Below are positions 21,807-32,031 of a stretch of DNA of 41,637 nt, one piece after another. Positions within the stretch are counted from its first letter, which is position 1; each line of letters begins with the position of its first letter. The position numbers were made by a program, and so were the translations under genes. The notes under the pieces are model-generated. The model made no database searches, was not told where the DNA came from, and was given only the letters and a program-made list of their open reading frames with translations. The stretch lies in assembly GCA_016721605.1 (NCBI GenBank), contig JADKHS010000008.1, forward strand, positions 1 to 41,637. Reading direction: 5' to 3'. This stretch comes from Nitrosomonadales bacterium (lineage in GTDB: Bacteria; Pseudomonadota; Gammaproteobacteria; Burkholderiales; Gallionellaceae).

Positions 21807-22167
21807 GCTCGGGAAATTATGATGACACCTAAAATAACAACACTAATGCCGGCCACTTTAGCCGGGTTGATTGATTCGTTAAAAACCACCACGCCACCAA
21901 ATTTACTACATACCCTATAGACAGAAGCGGATAAGCAATGCTGACCTGCACGCGTGATAGCGCCAATATCCAAATCACCACGCTAAGCCCATAACAGGCT
22001 ATTGCCCCGATGATGTGTGGCTCGGTGGCAAGACGTACACCGATTGGCAGAATGTTACTGCGATTAAATTCGAAATAGCCAATGCTGTTGGTACCGGCCT
22101 TGATCATAAGCTGCGCGGTAACATTGAGCATCACGCCAGCAAAATCAAACCAAAACTGACTGTTCAT
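21803..22167 (-). pseudogene. ArnE/ArnF-type small multidrug-resistance-like flippase subunit, one frameshift
   Basis: A four-helix EamA/SMR-type membrane protein that probably helps flip undecaprenyl-phosphate-Ara4N across the inner membrane. It opens MNSQFWFDFAGVMLNVTAQL, has IIGAIACYGLSVVIWILALS and VSIAYPLLSIGYVV, then, after a frameshift near 21900, FNESINPAKVAGISVVILGV to the stop. The length of about 120 residues suits ArnE or ArnF. The start overlaps the arnT stop and the stop overlaps the arnB start (both ATGA), so it is translationally coupled. Only one flippase subunit is seen. Confidence 0.82.
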
Positions 22168-23804
22168 GGTTTGCTCACGACGATATATTGTGTGTCCGAA
22201 AATAATCTCGGACTGCCAAGCCTTGCCGTTTGCTGCGGGTATAACTGAACCGACATAATCGCCAACGCTGCTGGTTGCTTATCCCATATTTTCGTGAAGC
22301 TGGCGGTGTCTCGTATCCAACGCTGCGGCTCTGCATAATACCGAATGCCATTTCATTCTGATAGTCAACCAAGGTAAAGGTGCGTTCAAGTAAAATGGCA
22401 GAGTCTGATCGTAGGTGCCCACGGAATACAATGATATCCGGCTTGACATATGGGCGAATTGATTGGGCAATGTGGTACGCGGAACGCCATCTGGCCACAG
22501 TATTATGTCCGGATAAAATAATTTGTGCCCCAATCAAAGTGCTTAATGCCACTACCAGTACTGCCAGAGATTTTTCGGCGTACCAACAACATCATGGCGG
22601 AGATTAATCCAAACAGATAAACCAGTGCTGCCACCACGGCCCAGATTGCATAATCGCTATACATTTCTATTTTTAGCGGTGTTTCAGCAAGTTGCGCCGT
22701 AAATGGTGCGAACCCTAATGTCGCCAGCGGCACCAGCAAGATGGGGGCGAGTTGCCACAGTAATGTTCGCTCGCGTATCTCGGCCAACCGTTTACCCATT
22801 AATAATGCCAGAGCCGGAAACATTGGCAATAAATAGGAGGGTAGTTTTGATCCGGACACTGAAAAAAAGACATAAATAAACACTACCCATATCAGCAGAA
22901 AGCGTTCCGGGTTAAATGCCGTGCCTATATACGTGGTATTTTTCCAAGTACGTCGCAAGGTATCAAACATTAAAATAGTCCATGGCAAACATACCCCAGC
23001 AGGATGGGAACAAATAGTACCAACGTTGATAGCGCCCCAAATCCTTGGTAGAAAATCGCGTGTAGTGCTCGTAAATAAAGAAACGCTGGAAGAATTCTGG
23101 ATTGGCTTTCATCACTAGAATGAACCATGGCGCAGTGACCAGCAAAAATAGTAATAGCCCGGCCACCAGATTGAGACGTTTCCATGGTGTCAGATCGCGC
23201 TGCAAAATAGAATAAATCACCAACGCGGCAGCTGGTAGCAACAGCCCTATCAACCCCTTGCTTAATACTGCCAAACCCAATGCTATCCATGCGCACTGAG
23301 CCAATTGCGCCGGGTATGCGGATCTGCTTCAGCCTGCTGACCAAGTAACAGGCCGACAATACCAAGGGTTAGGAAAAATGTGACACCCATATCAAGCGCA
23401 TTGATATGTCCAATCACCGCATACAATAAATTGCTGCCAAGAATCAGGGCTGCATACCTCTCTGCTTCGCGTCCGAATAAACGTACCCCCGGCAACCACA
23501 CTTTAATAACAAAACCGGCAAAACCGGTCAATGCAGGCCACAAACGTGACGTCCAATGATGCCCACCTAACAAGGTATAGGTAGCCGCAGTCGCCCAATA
23601 TTGTAGCGGAGGTTTTTCGAAACATTTCAGGCCGTTCAGGCGCGGTGTCACCCAGTCGCCGCTCGCTGCCATTTTCGCGTGGATTCGACGTAGCGTCCTT
23701 CGTCCGCTTTTATGCGGAGTTTGCGGTACTCCAAAGTACCAAAACCAAATCACGGTGACCATTAGCAATAAACACCACCAGCGTTTGATCTCCATTTTTT
23801 CCAT
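22164..23804 (-). pseudogene. arnT: ArnT-like lipid A aminoarabinose transferase (GT-C/PMT family), frameshifted
   Basis: A polytopic membrane glycosyltransferase that would transfer Ara4N from the lipid carrier to lipid A. Start at 23804. The first segment (23804-23283) has the N-terminal helix, then AKMAASGDWVTPRLNGLKCF and EKPPLQYWATAATY, the conserved periplasmic loop of the PMT_2/ArnT group. The second (23304-22963) has IALGLAVLSKGLIGLLLPAA, and the third (22988-22503) FLLIWVVFIYVFFSVSGSKL and PSYLLPMFPALALLMGKRLA, strong family blocks. The C-terminal periplasmic domain (YSVGTYDQTLPFYLN, TFTLVDYQNEMAFGI) is shifted more than once and ends at 22164. About 545 residues. It heads the arn operon. 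Confidence 0.88.
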
Positions 23805-24218
23805 TAAGGCATCTGCTTTGTGCCATTAATTGTAGTGAGCAAAGCGGCTGAAAAATAAATGCCGGCGATCAAGGACAATTGATCAGTTTTTATTGCAAAG
23901 TCAAATGTGCAGTTGATTAACCTAAATTCCATACATCAAATTCCTTTATTGGGGAGAGCTTATGTGTTTCTATTGGTTGATTAATTCTCATTAATGCATA
24001 AGCAAAAAAGGAATTGATCCATACCTAAGGTGCCAATTTTGTATCTTAAGATATAGCGGAGATAAAGCGGCTACTGGTTTTGATACAAGATAAATCTTAC
24101 TTGATCAACAAAATGATCCAGCAATGGAAAAGATGGGGATGGGAAGATAGGAGATGATACCTTCATAATATTTGCCCTCATTATAAAGCAGTTTGCCAGG
24201 ATTCATATACTCAGCCTC
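23805..24218. other. intergenic region upstream of arnT
   Basis: No gene is seen. This AT-rich stretch between the divergent arn operon and the IS at 24219 should hold the arn promoter. I could not pick out a reliable -35/-10 pair or a PmrA-like box. A loose inverted match involving AAATTCCTTT (about 23939) and AAAGGAATT (about 24008) is too far apart to call a hairpin. Confidence 0.4.
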
Positions 24219-25662
24219 TTCCAATATGAAATGAGTCTGAAAGGTTGACGTATTTCCAACATGAAATGAGTCTGAAATTGATTTTGCTGGGTCGCTCATT
24301 ATGCGAAGCATGGTGATCAACATGGAAGAAGCTGCTACAGACCTTGTGCAGATCAAAGGCATTTTTGACTGGGACATCGGAGGTGATATTTCCGGGTTCT
24401 CAAAGAGGAGCGTAATCCAGTTTCATCGGACGCGTCCAAGCGGTTTTGCCTTATGTTCGCACGGGCGGGTAGATAAGGGCATACCTACCGCGCTATATGG
24501 AGCGCACGACCGGGCTATCACGCCAGCAAGTAACCCGATTGGTACGGCAATACCGCAAGGATGGGAAGTATCGAAACAACCCTGCACGCTCCAAGCAGGG
24601 TTTCACCTATCGTTACACCGCAGCAGACGTGCTCTGCTGGCCGAGATAGATGTGCGGCATGACACGCTGTCCGGGCCCACCACCAAGAAGCTCATGGAAC
24701 GCGCTCTTTGGTTTTTGGTGATGCGCGCTTTGAACGGCTGGCGGCATCTCGGTTTCCACCTTTACAACCTGCGCGGGAGCACACCGTACCAGAACAAACG
24801 GCGGCACTGGAGCAAGACGCGCCCCACCGGCATTCCCATCGGCAAACGCCGTGCACCGCAGCCAAACGGAGTGCCGGGCTACATCCGCATAGATAGCGTG
24901 CATCAAGGCGATCTGATGGCGTCAAAGGCGTGTACCACATCAACGCGGTGGACTGTGTGACGCAGATGCAATTCGTCGCCACCTGCGAGAAGATCAGCGA
25001 GGCGTATTTGCTGCCGGTCATCCGGCAGTTGCTGGATGGATTTCCGTTTGTCATCCTGGGGTTCCATTCGGATAACGGTTCAGAGTACATCAATTATCAG
25101 GTCGCAAAGCTGTTGGAGAAGCCCGGATCGAGTCCACCAGGTCACGGCCACGGCATTCCAACGATAACGCTTGGCGGAGTCAAAGAACGCCGCCGTGGTA
25201 CGCAAACATCTGGTTTGTGCATATCCCGCAATACTGCGCCAGTTTGGTCAATGCTTTCTGCGCCGATTATCTCAACCCTTATGTCAACTTCCACGGCCAT
25301 GTTTCTTTCCAGAGACAATTACAGATGCCAAGAGAAAAGAACGAAAGAAATACAGCTACAAAGACATGATGACACCTTATGAGAAACCAAATCAATACCC
25401 GAGGCCAGTCAGTATCTGAAGGATGGAGTAACCCTCGAACAACTGAATGCGCGGGCAGCAGAAATGAGCGACAATGATGCTGCCCGGCACTGAACAACGC
25501 AAGAAAAACTGTTTAAAGACATCTCTGCGGCGATAAAAAACGGGCTTGAGAAATAAAATCGACAAGGCAAAACGAAGAAAACACCTATCAACTAGATCGA
25601 ACCAGAACAAGTTAATTTACTCAGACTAAAAACCTTCGTTCAGACTCATTTCTGAATGGAAA
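24219..25662 (+). mobile_element. IS element with integrase-core transposase
   Basis: The left side has two copies of a motif, TTCCAATATGAAATGAGTCT at 24219 and TTCCAACATGAAATGAGTCT at 24254. The right end, reverse-complemented, reads TTCCATTCAGAAATGAGTCT and ends near 25662. The shared GAAATGAGTCTGAA core indicates terminal inverted repeats, with the left one doubled. I cannot tell which left copy is the true end. Confidence 0.75.
24301..25556 (+). pseudogene. integrase-core (IS481/ISNCY-like) transposase, frameshifted
   Basis: ATG at 24301. Joined frames show TTGLSRQQVTRLVRQYRKDG and KYRNNPARSKQGFTYRYT (helix-turn-helix region), AEIDVRHDTLSGPTTKKLME, TFYNLRGSTPYQNKRRHWSK, then the rve catalytic core: YIRIDSVHQGD (first Asp), VYHINAVDCVTQMQFVATCE, LGFHSDNGSEYINYQVAKLL (second Asp) and HSNDNALAESKNAAVVRKHL (Glu). 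The C-terminus reads SQYLKDGVTLEQLNARAAEM and AAIKNGLEK, ending at 25556. About 415 residues. Roughly six frameshifts are scattered through it. Family placement between IS481 and unclassified groups is uncertain. Confidence 0.85.
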
Positions 25663-25743
25663 ATACTCTCTCTGCCGAGAATCAATTTTGCATCAAAATA
25701 CAAGCCACAAATAAATGTTGGACTAGAACAGCGACGCCCCTTA

Positions 25744-27088
25744 TTAAGCTTTGCATACAATACCATGACGGCTTATTAAATCGTAGAGTGTTGGACGGCT
25801 AACACCGAGCAATTCGGCCGCCTTGGCAATATTGCCATTTACTCTCGCCAGCGCTTTTACCACGGCGTTGTACTCGGCGTCATCCCGTACCTGGCGCAAA
25901 TTGATAGACTCTATCATCTTGGGTGAAGTCGACAGGCCAAGATCTTCTGCGCTTATTTGGGAGCCTTCAGCCAGATGACGGCACGCTTGATGCAGTTTTC
26001 CATTTCGCGCACATTACCCGGCCAAGAGTATCCTCTATCATGGCTAGAGCTCCTGAGTGAAGTTTAGTGAAGAACGCCCTCTTTAATGCTGAATTTGTTC
26101 TTGAAATGATGCGCTAACAATGCGGCGTCGCCCACACGTTCCCGTAGCGGGGATAGTGACTGTAATCTCGCTTTAACCGGTAATAAAGGTCCTCACGGAA
26201 ACGTCCCGCAACGCTGAGTTCCTTCAGGTTACGATGCGTTGCGCAGACAATTCGAACATCAACAGGAATTTCCTGGCGTCCTCCTATTCTCTCGATTACC
26301 CTTTCTTGCAAAAATCGGAGAAGTTTCGCTTGTAGAAGCATGGGCATATCCCCGACTTCATCAAGAAAAAGTACCCCATCGGCAAGTTCAATTTACCTAA
26401 CGTCTGTTTGCGGCTCCGGTAAACGCTCCCTCTCGTAGCCAAACAATTCGCTTTCCAGAAGGTTTTCCGGGATTGCGGGCGCAGTTGATTGCCATGAAGC
26501 GCCTCTCGCCGCGGGCTCATCTGGTGCAGCGCCTTTGCCAATAGTTCTTTACCTGTTCCGCTGTCACCTAACAGCATGACCGAGGCGGAGGAGGGTGCTA
26601 CTTTTCAACGCTACGGCACACCTTCAACATGCCGATCCCGACTGATAATACTAGATAAGGAGAATCGGCCTGAATCTGTAAAATTCTGCGGTTTTCCTGT
26701 TGCAGCGCGTGCAAATAAAATGCACGTTCAACCACTAATCCTAGTATTTCCGGGTTAAACGGTTTCTGATGAAAATCATAAGCACCCATACCAATCGCTT
26801 TCACTGCATTGGCATGATCTTGATTCCCGAAAGCACAATCAGTTTGGTGTCAGGGGCAAGCGCAAGAATCTGTTGTAGGATTGCCAATCCTTCCGTAGCA
26901 CCATCGGGATCAGGAGGAAGTCCAAGATCCATGGTAATAACCGCAGGCTCATGCCGTCTAACCTGCGCCAGCGCGCTTTCACGGTCTCCCGCCAACAGTA
27001 CTTCATAAGCATCAAAATTCCAGCGTAATTGCTTTTGCAAGCCTAGATCATCTTCACTCACAAGTAGCTTTTTTTTATCTTGATTCAT
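25744..27088 (-). pseudogene. prsR: PrsR, PEP-CTERM-system sigma-54 response regulator, frameshifted
   Basis: An NtrC-type activator of sigma-54 promoters. Start at 27088 overlaps the prsK stop (ATGA). The receiver (27088 to about 26740) has SEDDLGLQKQLRW, AVITMDLGLPPDPDG with the phosphoacceptor Asp, and AIGMGAYDFHQKPF with the conserved Lys. The AAA+ domain shows LLGDSGTGKELLAKALHQ (Walker A), GAFTGA (about 26420, the sigma-54 contact loop), FLDEIGDMP-type sequence in broken frames, LLQAKLLRFLQERVIERIGG and GRFREDLYYRL. WPGNVREMEN and a Fis-type helix-turn-helix (GNIAKAAELLGVSRPTLYDL) close it. About 450 residues. At least five frameshifts. The receiver opening (GLQKQLRW, DRESALAQVRRHEPAV) is characteristic of PrsR rather than generic NtrC. 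Confidence 0.92.
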
Positions 27089-29172
27089 GGAAATATCCTC
27101 TGGCTGTGACGTGATGTTTTGACATCATCAACATACCTATGAAGTGGCAGCATTACCGGAAAGTTGTGCCAGTATTTTGATGGCTGGAGACTTCAATTTG
27201 GCCACCCAGTTCGTGGATATATTCACGACTCTCAAACATGCAATCCCCATACCTGCCGATTTTGTAGATTCAAACGGCTTTGAATAACCGTTCACGGATG
27301 AACTTTCGCTCATACCTTGACCGGTATCTTTTATTTCGATCACTATAAAAGCCCCGAGCTTCGAAATATGGATTGCTACTTTGCCATTTTTGGGTGTGGC
27401 TTCAACAGCATTTTGAACAATGGCCAATCACTCTCTCGAGACGATCCCACTAGCTACCACCATCAGATCAGGTCTAGGATCTCAAGCTCAGGCTTAGGCT
27501 CAAAGGCAGCTTTTAATGCCAATGTCTGCCGTAATAATTTTTCAATGAAAAGGGGGGAAGGATGCTCTATGGAAGACTCTCTGCTTAATTTATGTAGAAG
27601 CAGTTTCATTTTTTGAACGGAATAATCCAGTGTCTCAAGCATATCTCTTTGGAATTCTGGATTATTTTTATGCTTTTCGGCATTGGAAAGTAATAACGAT
27701 AACTGGGAAACTAAGTTTTTCAGGTCATGAACTATAAAAGTCGACATGCGATTGAAAGATTCAAACTGACGCGCAATGATGAGAGCGTTAGTCGATTCCT
27801 GTTGGGCAAGATAACTCGCGGCCTGGCTACCAGCAATTTTGAGTAGATCAATCACTTCCCAATTTAACTTAATTCTACTTCTGGGTTGCGCCAGTACCAT
27901 AAAGCCAAACAACTCCCCAGCAGAATTAAGGAACTATCAGCCAGCCTTTAGGAAACTTCGTAACCATTGAGGAACAAAATTGCACTGTATTTTTCAGGAG
28001 TTGAGTCGTATTCTGAAGATCGATTACCCACGCTTGTTTCTCCAGAAATTGACAAAGGGCGCTATTTGCTGATTCAGATTCATTCGGCAAACTCATATTC
28101 CAATGAGCCGCAGGTTCGCAATTACCTGATTCCTGGCTAATAAACAAACCCCCCGGGGCTTTCACGAGCGCCGCTATTGGCTTGGATGGGCCCGTTCGCC
28201 TAGTCCATGGCTATGTTCGAGAGCGTGCGCGTAAAACCTAACCATTCTTCACCATAGTCGTAATTGTAGTTGTAAAAATGCTTTTTTGCTGATAAAGACC
28301 TTAATGCCATGAACGAAACGCGCCTGAAAATAGTATGCCAACAAGCAAGGCCACAGCTCCGAACAAAAAGTCACTTGCATGACGGCTCCCAGCCCCCGAA
28401 AAACCGTAGGTAGTAGCCAGCAGCAGACATAGCCAGTAAATACAGGGCAGTGCCTAACAGCGTTGCTGAGTGAAATAAAATACGGCGTGATACTGAAATA
28501 CCCAACGGCCATTTAGGATTCCGTGCTGCCGATATTGCGATTAGAGGAACTATCAGGGCGATGACCGCCCTCGGGCAGTCCAGATTTCCACATTAACTTG
28601 CCTGAACAACATGGCGTCGCTGTATAGGTAAAAATCGTAGGCAAACATCCCCCGATTCCAAAAACAGGCAAATTTATCCCCCAGCGTCCCTTAGCGGGTG
28701 TATTCGGTAAAGTTGTTCCACCAAGAGCATGCCCATAACCGCCATGACTACACGGCCAACGATGTCTGTTATGAAAATAAAACTTGTCTCTCCTTGAGAG
28801 GAGTCAAGTTTCCAGTAGCTATAAATGTTCAAAAGTAAGAGTAAACAATAAAACGCTAGGATGCCAACTACATAAGGTTTTAGTTTGAATTTAAAAGGAG
28901 GGTGAAGAGTTTGTTTGTTGGAAAGGTCCCAACAGCATTAACAGGAAGATAGACCACCCTGCATTTCGTAAAATTTCCAGAACGTCTGTCAGCAACGATA
29001 AGGGGGTTTAGCTGCCTGGTAAAACAATCGATGTTGCCCAAAGCACCGTTATCATCGGGCAATCGTCAGCTGTCCCGAAAATACGGGCACGCCAACTGGT
29101 CAACAAGAGAACGGTGAGTATAAGAAATGCTACAGCGGCTATGCCATAGCTATATGCAGTGATGCTTGTCAA
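27085..29172 (-). pseudogene. prsK: PrsK, PEP-CTERM-system histidine kinase, frameshifted
   Basis: The membrane sensor kinase partner of PrsR. A TTG start at 29172 (or GTG at 29175) overlaps the stop of the sugar transferase gene and opens with a membrane helix, YSYGIAAVAFLILTVLLLTS. The N-terminal half (to about 28200) is a multi-helix membrane region badly broken by frameshifts. A GAF-like linker follows, then the HisKA block SFNRMSTFIVHDLKNLVSQL (about 27760-27700) with the phospho-His, and the ATPase with IVQNAVEATPKNG, EIKDTGQGMS and KPFESTKSAGMGIG. The C-terminus after the last shift reads RVMLPLHRYVDDV. About 690 residues, as expected for PrsK. The VHDLKN form of the H box is characteristic of PrsK. 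Confidence 0.9.
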
Positions 29173-30580
29173 CACTTAGGTTGTTCCATTAGGTTATCTG
29201 CTGCCCTGCCCAATATCACAACCTGGAAAGTATCGATTAATATAAGTACGTCCAGAAACAAGTTATTGTTTTTCTACATAATATAAGTCGTACTCGAGTT
29301 TTGAACGGGATCCTCAACGGAGGCGCCATACTGGTAGCGTACTTGAGCCAAGCCCGTTATTCCCGGTTGAATACTGTGCCGCACGTTGTAATATGGAACC
29401 TCATCAATGAGTTGCTTCACAAAAAAAGGTCTTTCCGGGCGTGGTCCAACGAAGCTCATCTCCCCTTTAAAACATTTATAATTTGGGAAGTTCGTCCTAT
29501 TCTCAGTTTGCGAATGATACGGCCCACCTTTGTTGTACGATCGTCATTTGCGGCCGCCCACTGAGGTTGCATTCCTTGCTCGGCATCCTTTCGCATACTA
29601 CGAAATTTCAACACCATAAAAGTATGGCCATCCATGCCAACCCGTTCTTGCCGATAAAAGATTGGGTTCGGTCTTCGATATAAATGCTTGAAGCGCCGTA
29701 ATATTACCGGAAAGAAACAAGCAAAATAATAGTGCTGGCGAACAAATCGAAAATTCTTTTAATAAAGACCGTAGAAAACTTTGGTCCAAATCCGCCGCCG
29801 AAAACCAACCAACTTGGTTGAAGGAATCCACCCTGATTTGGCACGCTTCGCGTTCAAAAAAGACTCCGCATCAGTCACCTTGATCCCATTTGAAATTTTA
29901 CAAACTAATAACTCTTGTATAAGGAAACTTTCACCTCGTCGATTATTTGCGGCGACGATGACTTCATTCGCGTTATATTTGGCCAGTTAAATCTATTAAT
30001 GAGTTTCCCGCCGGAAAAATAATAGACGGAAGTATGCAGCTCGTTTCACCGGCCATTGAACAAAGCCAACGATGTTATATTTATGGTAACTAACATTATG
30101 TACGGCCAGATCACTGCATTCTTTTTAGCGTACCGCATCCTATAAAAATAATTCGTGATTCTAAATATTTCAATTTGAATAATTGATGATAAAATAATCC
30201 TCACCAATAAAATCAAACAACTGTGATAATAATTACGAGACCTAAATACTGCCGCCCAATATAAATGCCTGGTATTAAATAAAATATCAAAGTTACGATG
30301 CCGAATCCCAAGGCAAAGAAGGCATGCCACGGAGAAGATAACCTTATGCTTTCTTTGTGGTCATGCCTTATATTGCCAAAAGCGCTCATACTGAAACCAT
30401 CGCTAGGAAATGTACCTGCCGCCAGGAAAAACTCTCCATCTGGACAAAATATGGGAAGCCACTATCGAAGAATCGAATAGTCGCCCCAAGATAGACTGAG
30501 GCTATGAAAACAAACAGTTCAACAAAAAGCAGAATGGACACTACTTTGGAGACATAGTGGTTGGAAATTCTAAACAGCAT
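29169..30580 (-). pseudogene. EpsB/EpsE-like undecaprenyl-phosphate sugar phosphotransferase (exosortase-A locus), frameshifted
   Basis: A polyisoprenyl-phosphate hexose-1-phosphate transferase that starts exopolysaccharide repeat-unit assembly on the lipid carrier. Start at 30580 gives ISNHYVSKVVSILLFVELFV, the family N-terminus, then YLGATIRFFD and further membrane helices (LIFYLIPGIYIGR in a shifted frame, about 30255). The bacterial sugar transferase domain includes PIFYRQERVGMDGHTF, VLKFRSMRKDAE, DDRTTKVGRIIRKLRIDELP and the open segment MSFVGPRPERPFFVKQLIDE with PGITGLAQVRYQYGASVEDP. The C-terminus LILIDTFQVVILGRA runs into the prsK start. About 470 residues. Many frameshifts. This type is a regular member of PEP-CTERM/EPS loci. 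Confidence 0.88.
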
Positions 30581-30755
30581 TTTTACTCCACAAAATTCGC
30601 TCGTATTTTTAAGCTAAGCCCATATCATATCGGCTTTTGTAACAATAGCATTAGCGATGTTAGTAAACCGATAAGATAAATTGAGAATAAGATTGAAGCT
30701 TCCCAACATATCTGCTAGATTCGAAAGATCATGATAAATAGCAAAGTGAGTTAGT

Positions 30756-31934
30756 ATGGACATTGTTGTTGCCGTAGTTGGGCTTGGATAGCGTGGGTTT
30801 ACCTCTGGCTGTAGAGTTTGGAAAAACAGCAAACGATCGGTTTGGATCTTTCCGCCACCAAAATAGAGAGAGTTACAAAACGGCATATTGATCCAACTGG
30901 AGGTTGTCAACTGAAAGTTGCAAGAGGCTACCCACCTTACCGTCAGCTCCGACCCCTCGAATTATCTCGCCGACATATTTGCAATCGCAATTCCACCACC
31001 CGAAGATAGTGCCCATCAGCCTGACTTTTCCTCTTGTTGGCGCCAGCGAAACGGTTGGAAGATATGGAAGCGTGGCGCAATCATTATTTATGAATCAACG
31101 GTTTATCCTGGCGCTACTGAGGAAGTATGTATTTCAATTCTGGAAAAAAATTCGCATGGAATGGAAAAGATTTTCACATTGGGTATTACTCCAGAAAGAA
31201 TTAATCCAGGTGATAAAGAACGCACCTTACTTCCATTGTAAAAATTGTATCAGGAGATGATAACGAAACGCTGGAGAAAGTAGCTAAGCTTACGAAGCTA
31301 TTATCAGTGCCGGTACAGAGCATCCAGCATTAAGGTCGCAGAAGCGGCAAAAGTGATCGAAAATACTCAACGTGATCTGAATATTGCATTGATTAATGAA
31401 TTGGCCATCATTTTCGATAAGCTTGAATTGACATTGCGGGGTAGCCAGAGGCTGCCGGGACAAGTGGAATTTTCTCCCTTTTCGTCCCGGGTTAGTCGGT
31501 GGGCATTGTATTGGTGTAGACCCTTACTACCTTACCCATAAAGCAGATATGATTGGCTATCACCCTCAGGTGATACTGGCGGGGCGTCGAATAAATGACG
31601 GAATGGCAAAATTTATTGCGAAAATTTGCAGCCTCAGAAATTCAAAGGTTATGGACATTATTCTCGAACTTCGGTCTTACGGTGTAAGTTTTGTTCATGA
31701 TCCAGTAACTACTACTATAGATGCCCTTCACGAGTATGGCTGGAACTTGTAACCTCGGGAAAAGTTGCCACGCGCAGATGCAATGATTCCGCAGTGTCAC
31801 ACCGCGAATTTCTTGCCAGGCCCCTTACTGATTTCCAAGAAAAAATTGTTTCAAATGGTTGCTTTATTGATGTTAAGTCTCATTTTGACCAGACAGCTTT
31901 GCGTGCGGCTGGGCTTAATGTCTGGAGACTCTAG
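30756..31934 (+). pseudogene. nucleotide-sugar (UDP-HexNAc type) dehydrogenase, frameshifted with internal deletion
   Basis: An NAD-dependent four-electron dehydrogenase that makes a UDP-hexuronate for exopolysaccharide, closest in look to the WbpA/TviB group. ATG at 30756 leads to the Rossmann motif VVGLGYVGLPLAVEFGK (across a shift near 30790), HLTVSSDP, IIIYESTVYPGATEEVC, GYSPERINPGDKERTL-type sequence near 31180, KVAEAAKVIENTQRDLNIAL with the conserved Lys and Asn, and the catalytic loop GLVGGHCIGVDPYYLTHKAD (about 31490-31550), whose Cys is present. The C-terminal domain jumps from GMAKFIAKIC straight to SLRNSKVMDIILELRSYGVS, losing about 25 residues that should hold GLTFKENCPD. The C-terminus AAGLNVWRL ends at 31934. 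Confidence 0.85.
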
Positions 31935-31969
31935 GCACCTTTAAAATTTAGGATACTAAGGCGATACTT

Positions 31970-31997
31970 AACAGGCCCTTCTGACACCGGCCCTGTT
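31970..31997 (+). terminator. weak hairpin between dehydrogenase gene and prsT
   Basis: AACAGGCC (31970) can pair with GGCCCTGTT (31989-31997) with a one-base bulge around an 11-base loop. No T run follows, so it could be an attenuator, a processing site or chance. Confidence 0.3.
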
Positions 31998-32031
31998 GGA
32001 GCAATTCTAAAGTTATTGATTTCAAGATGTC

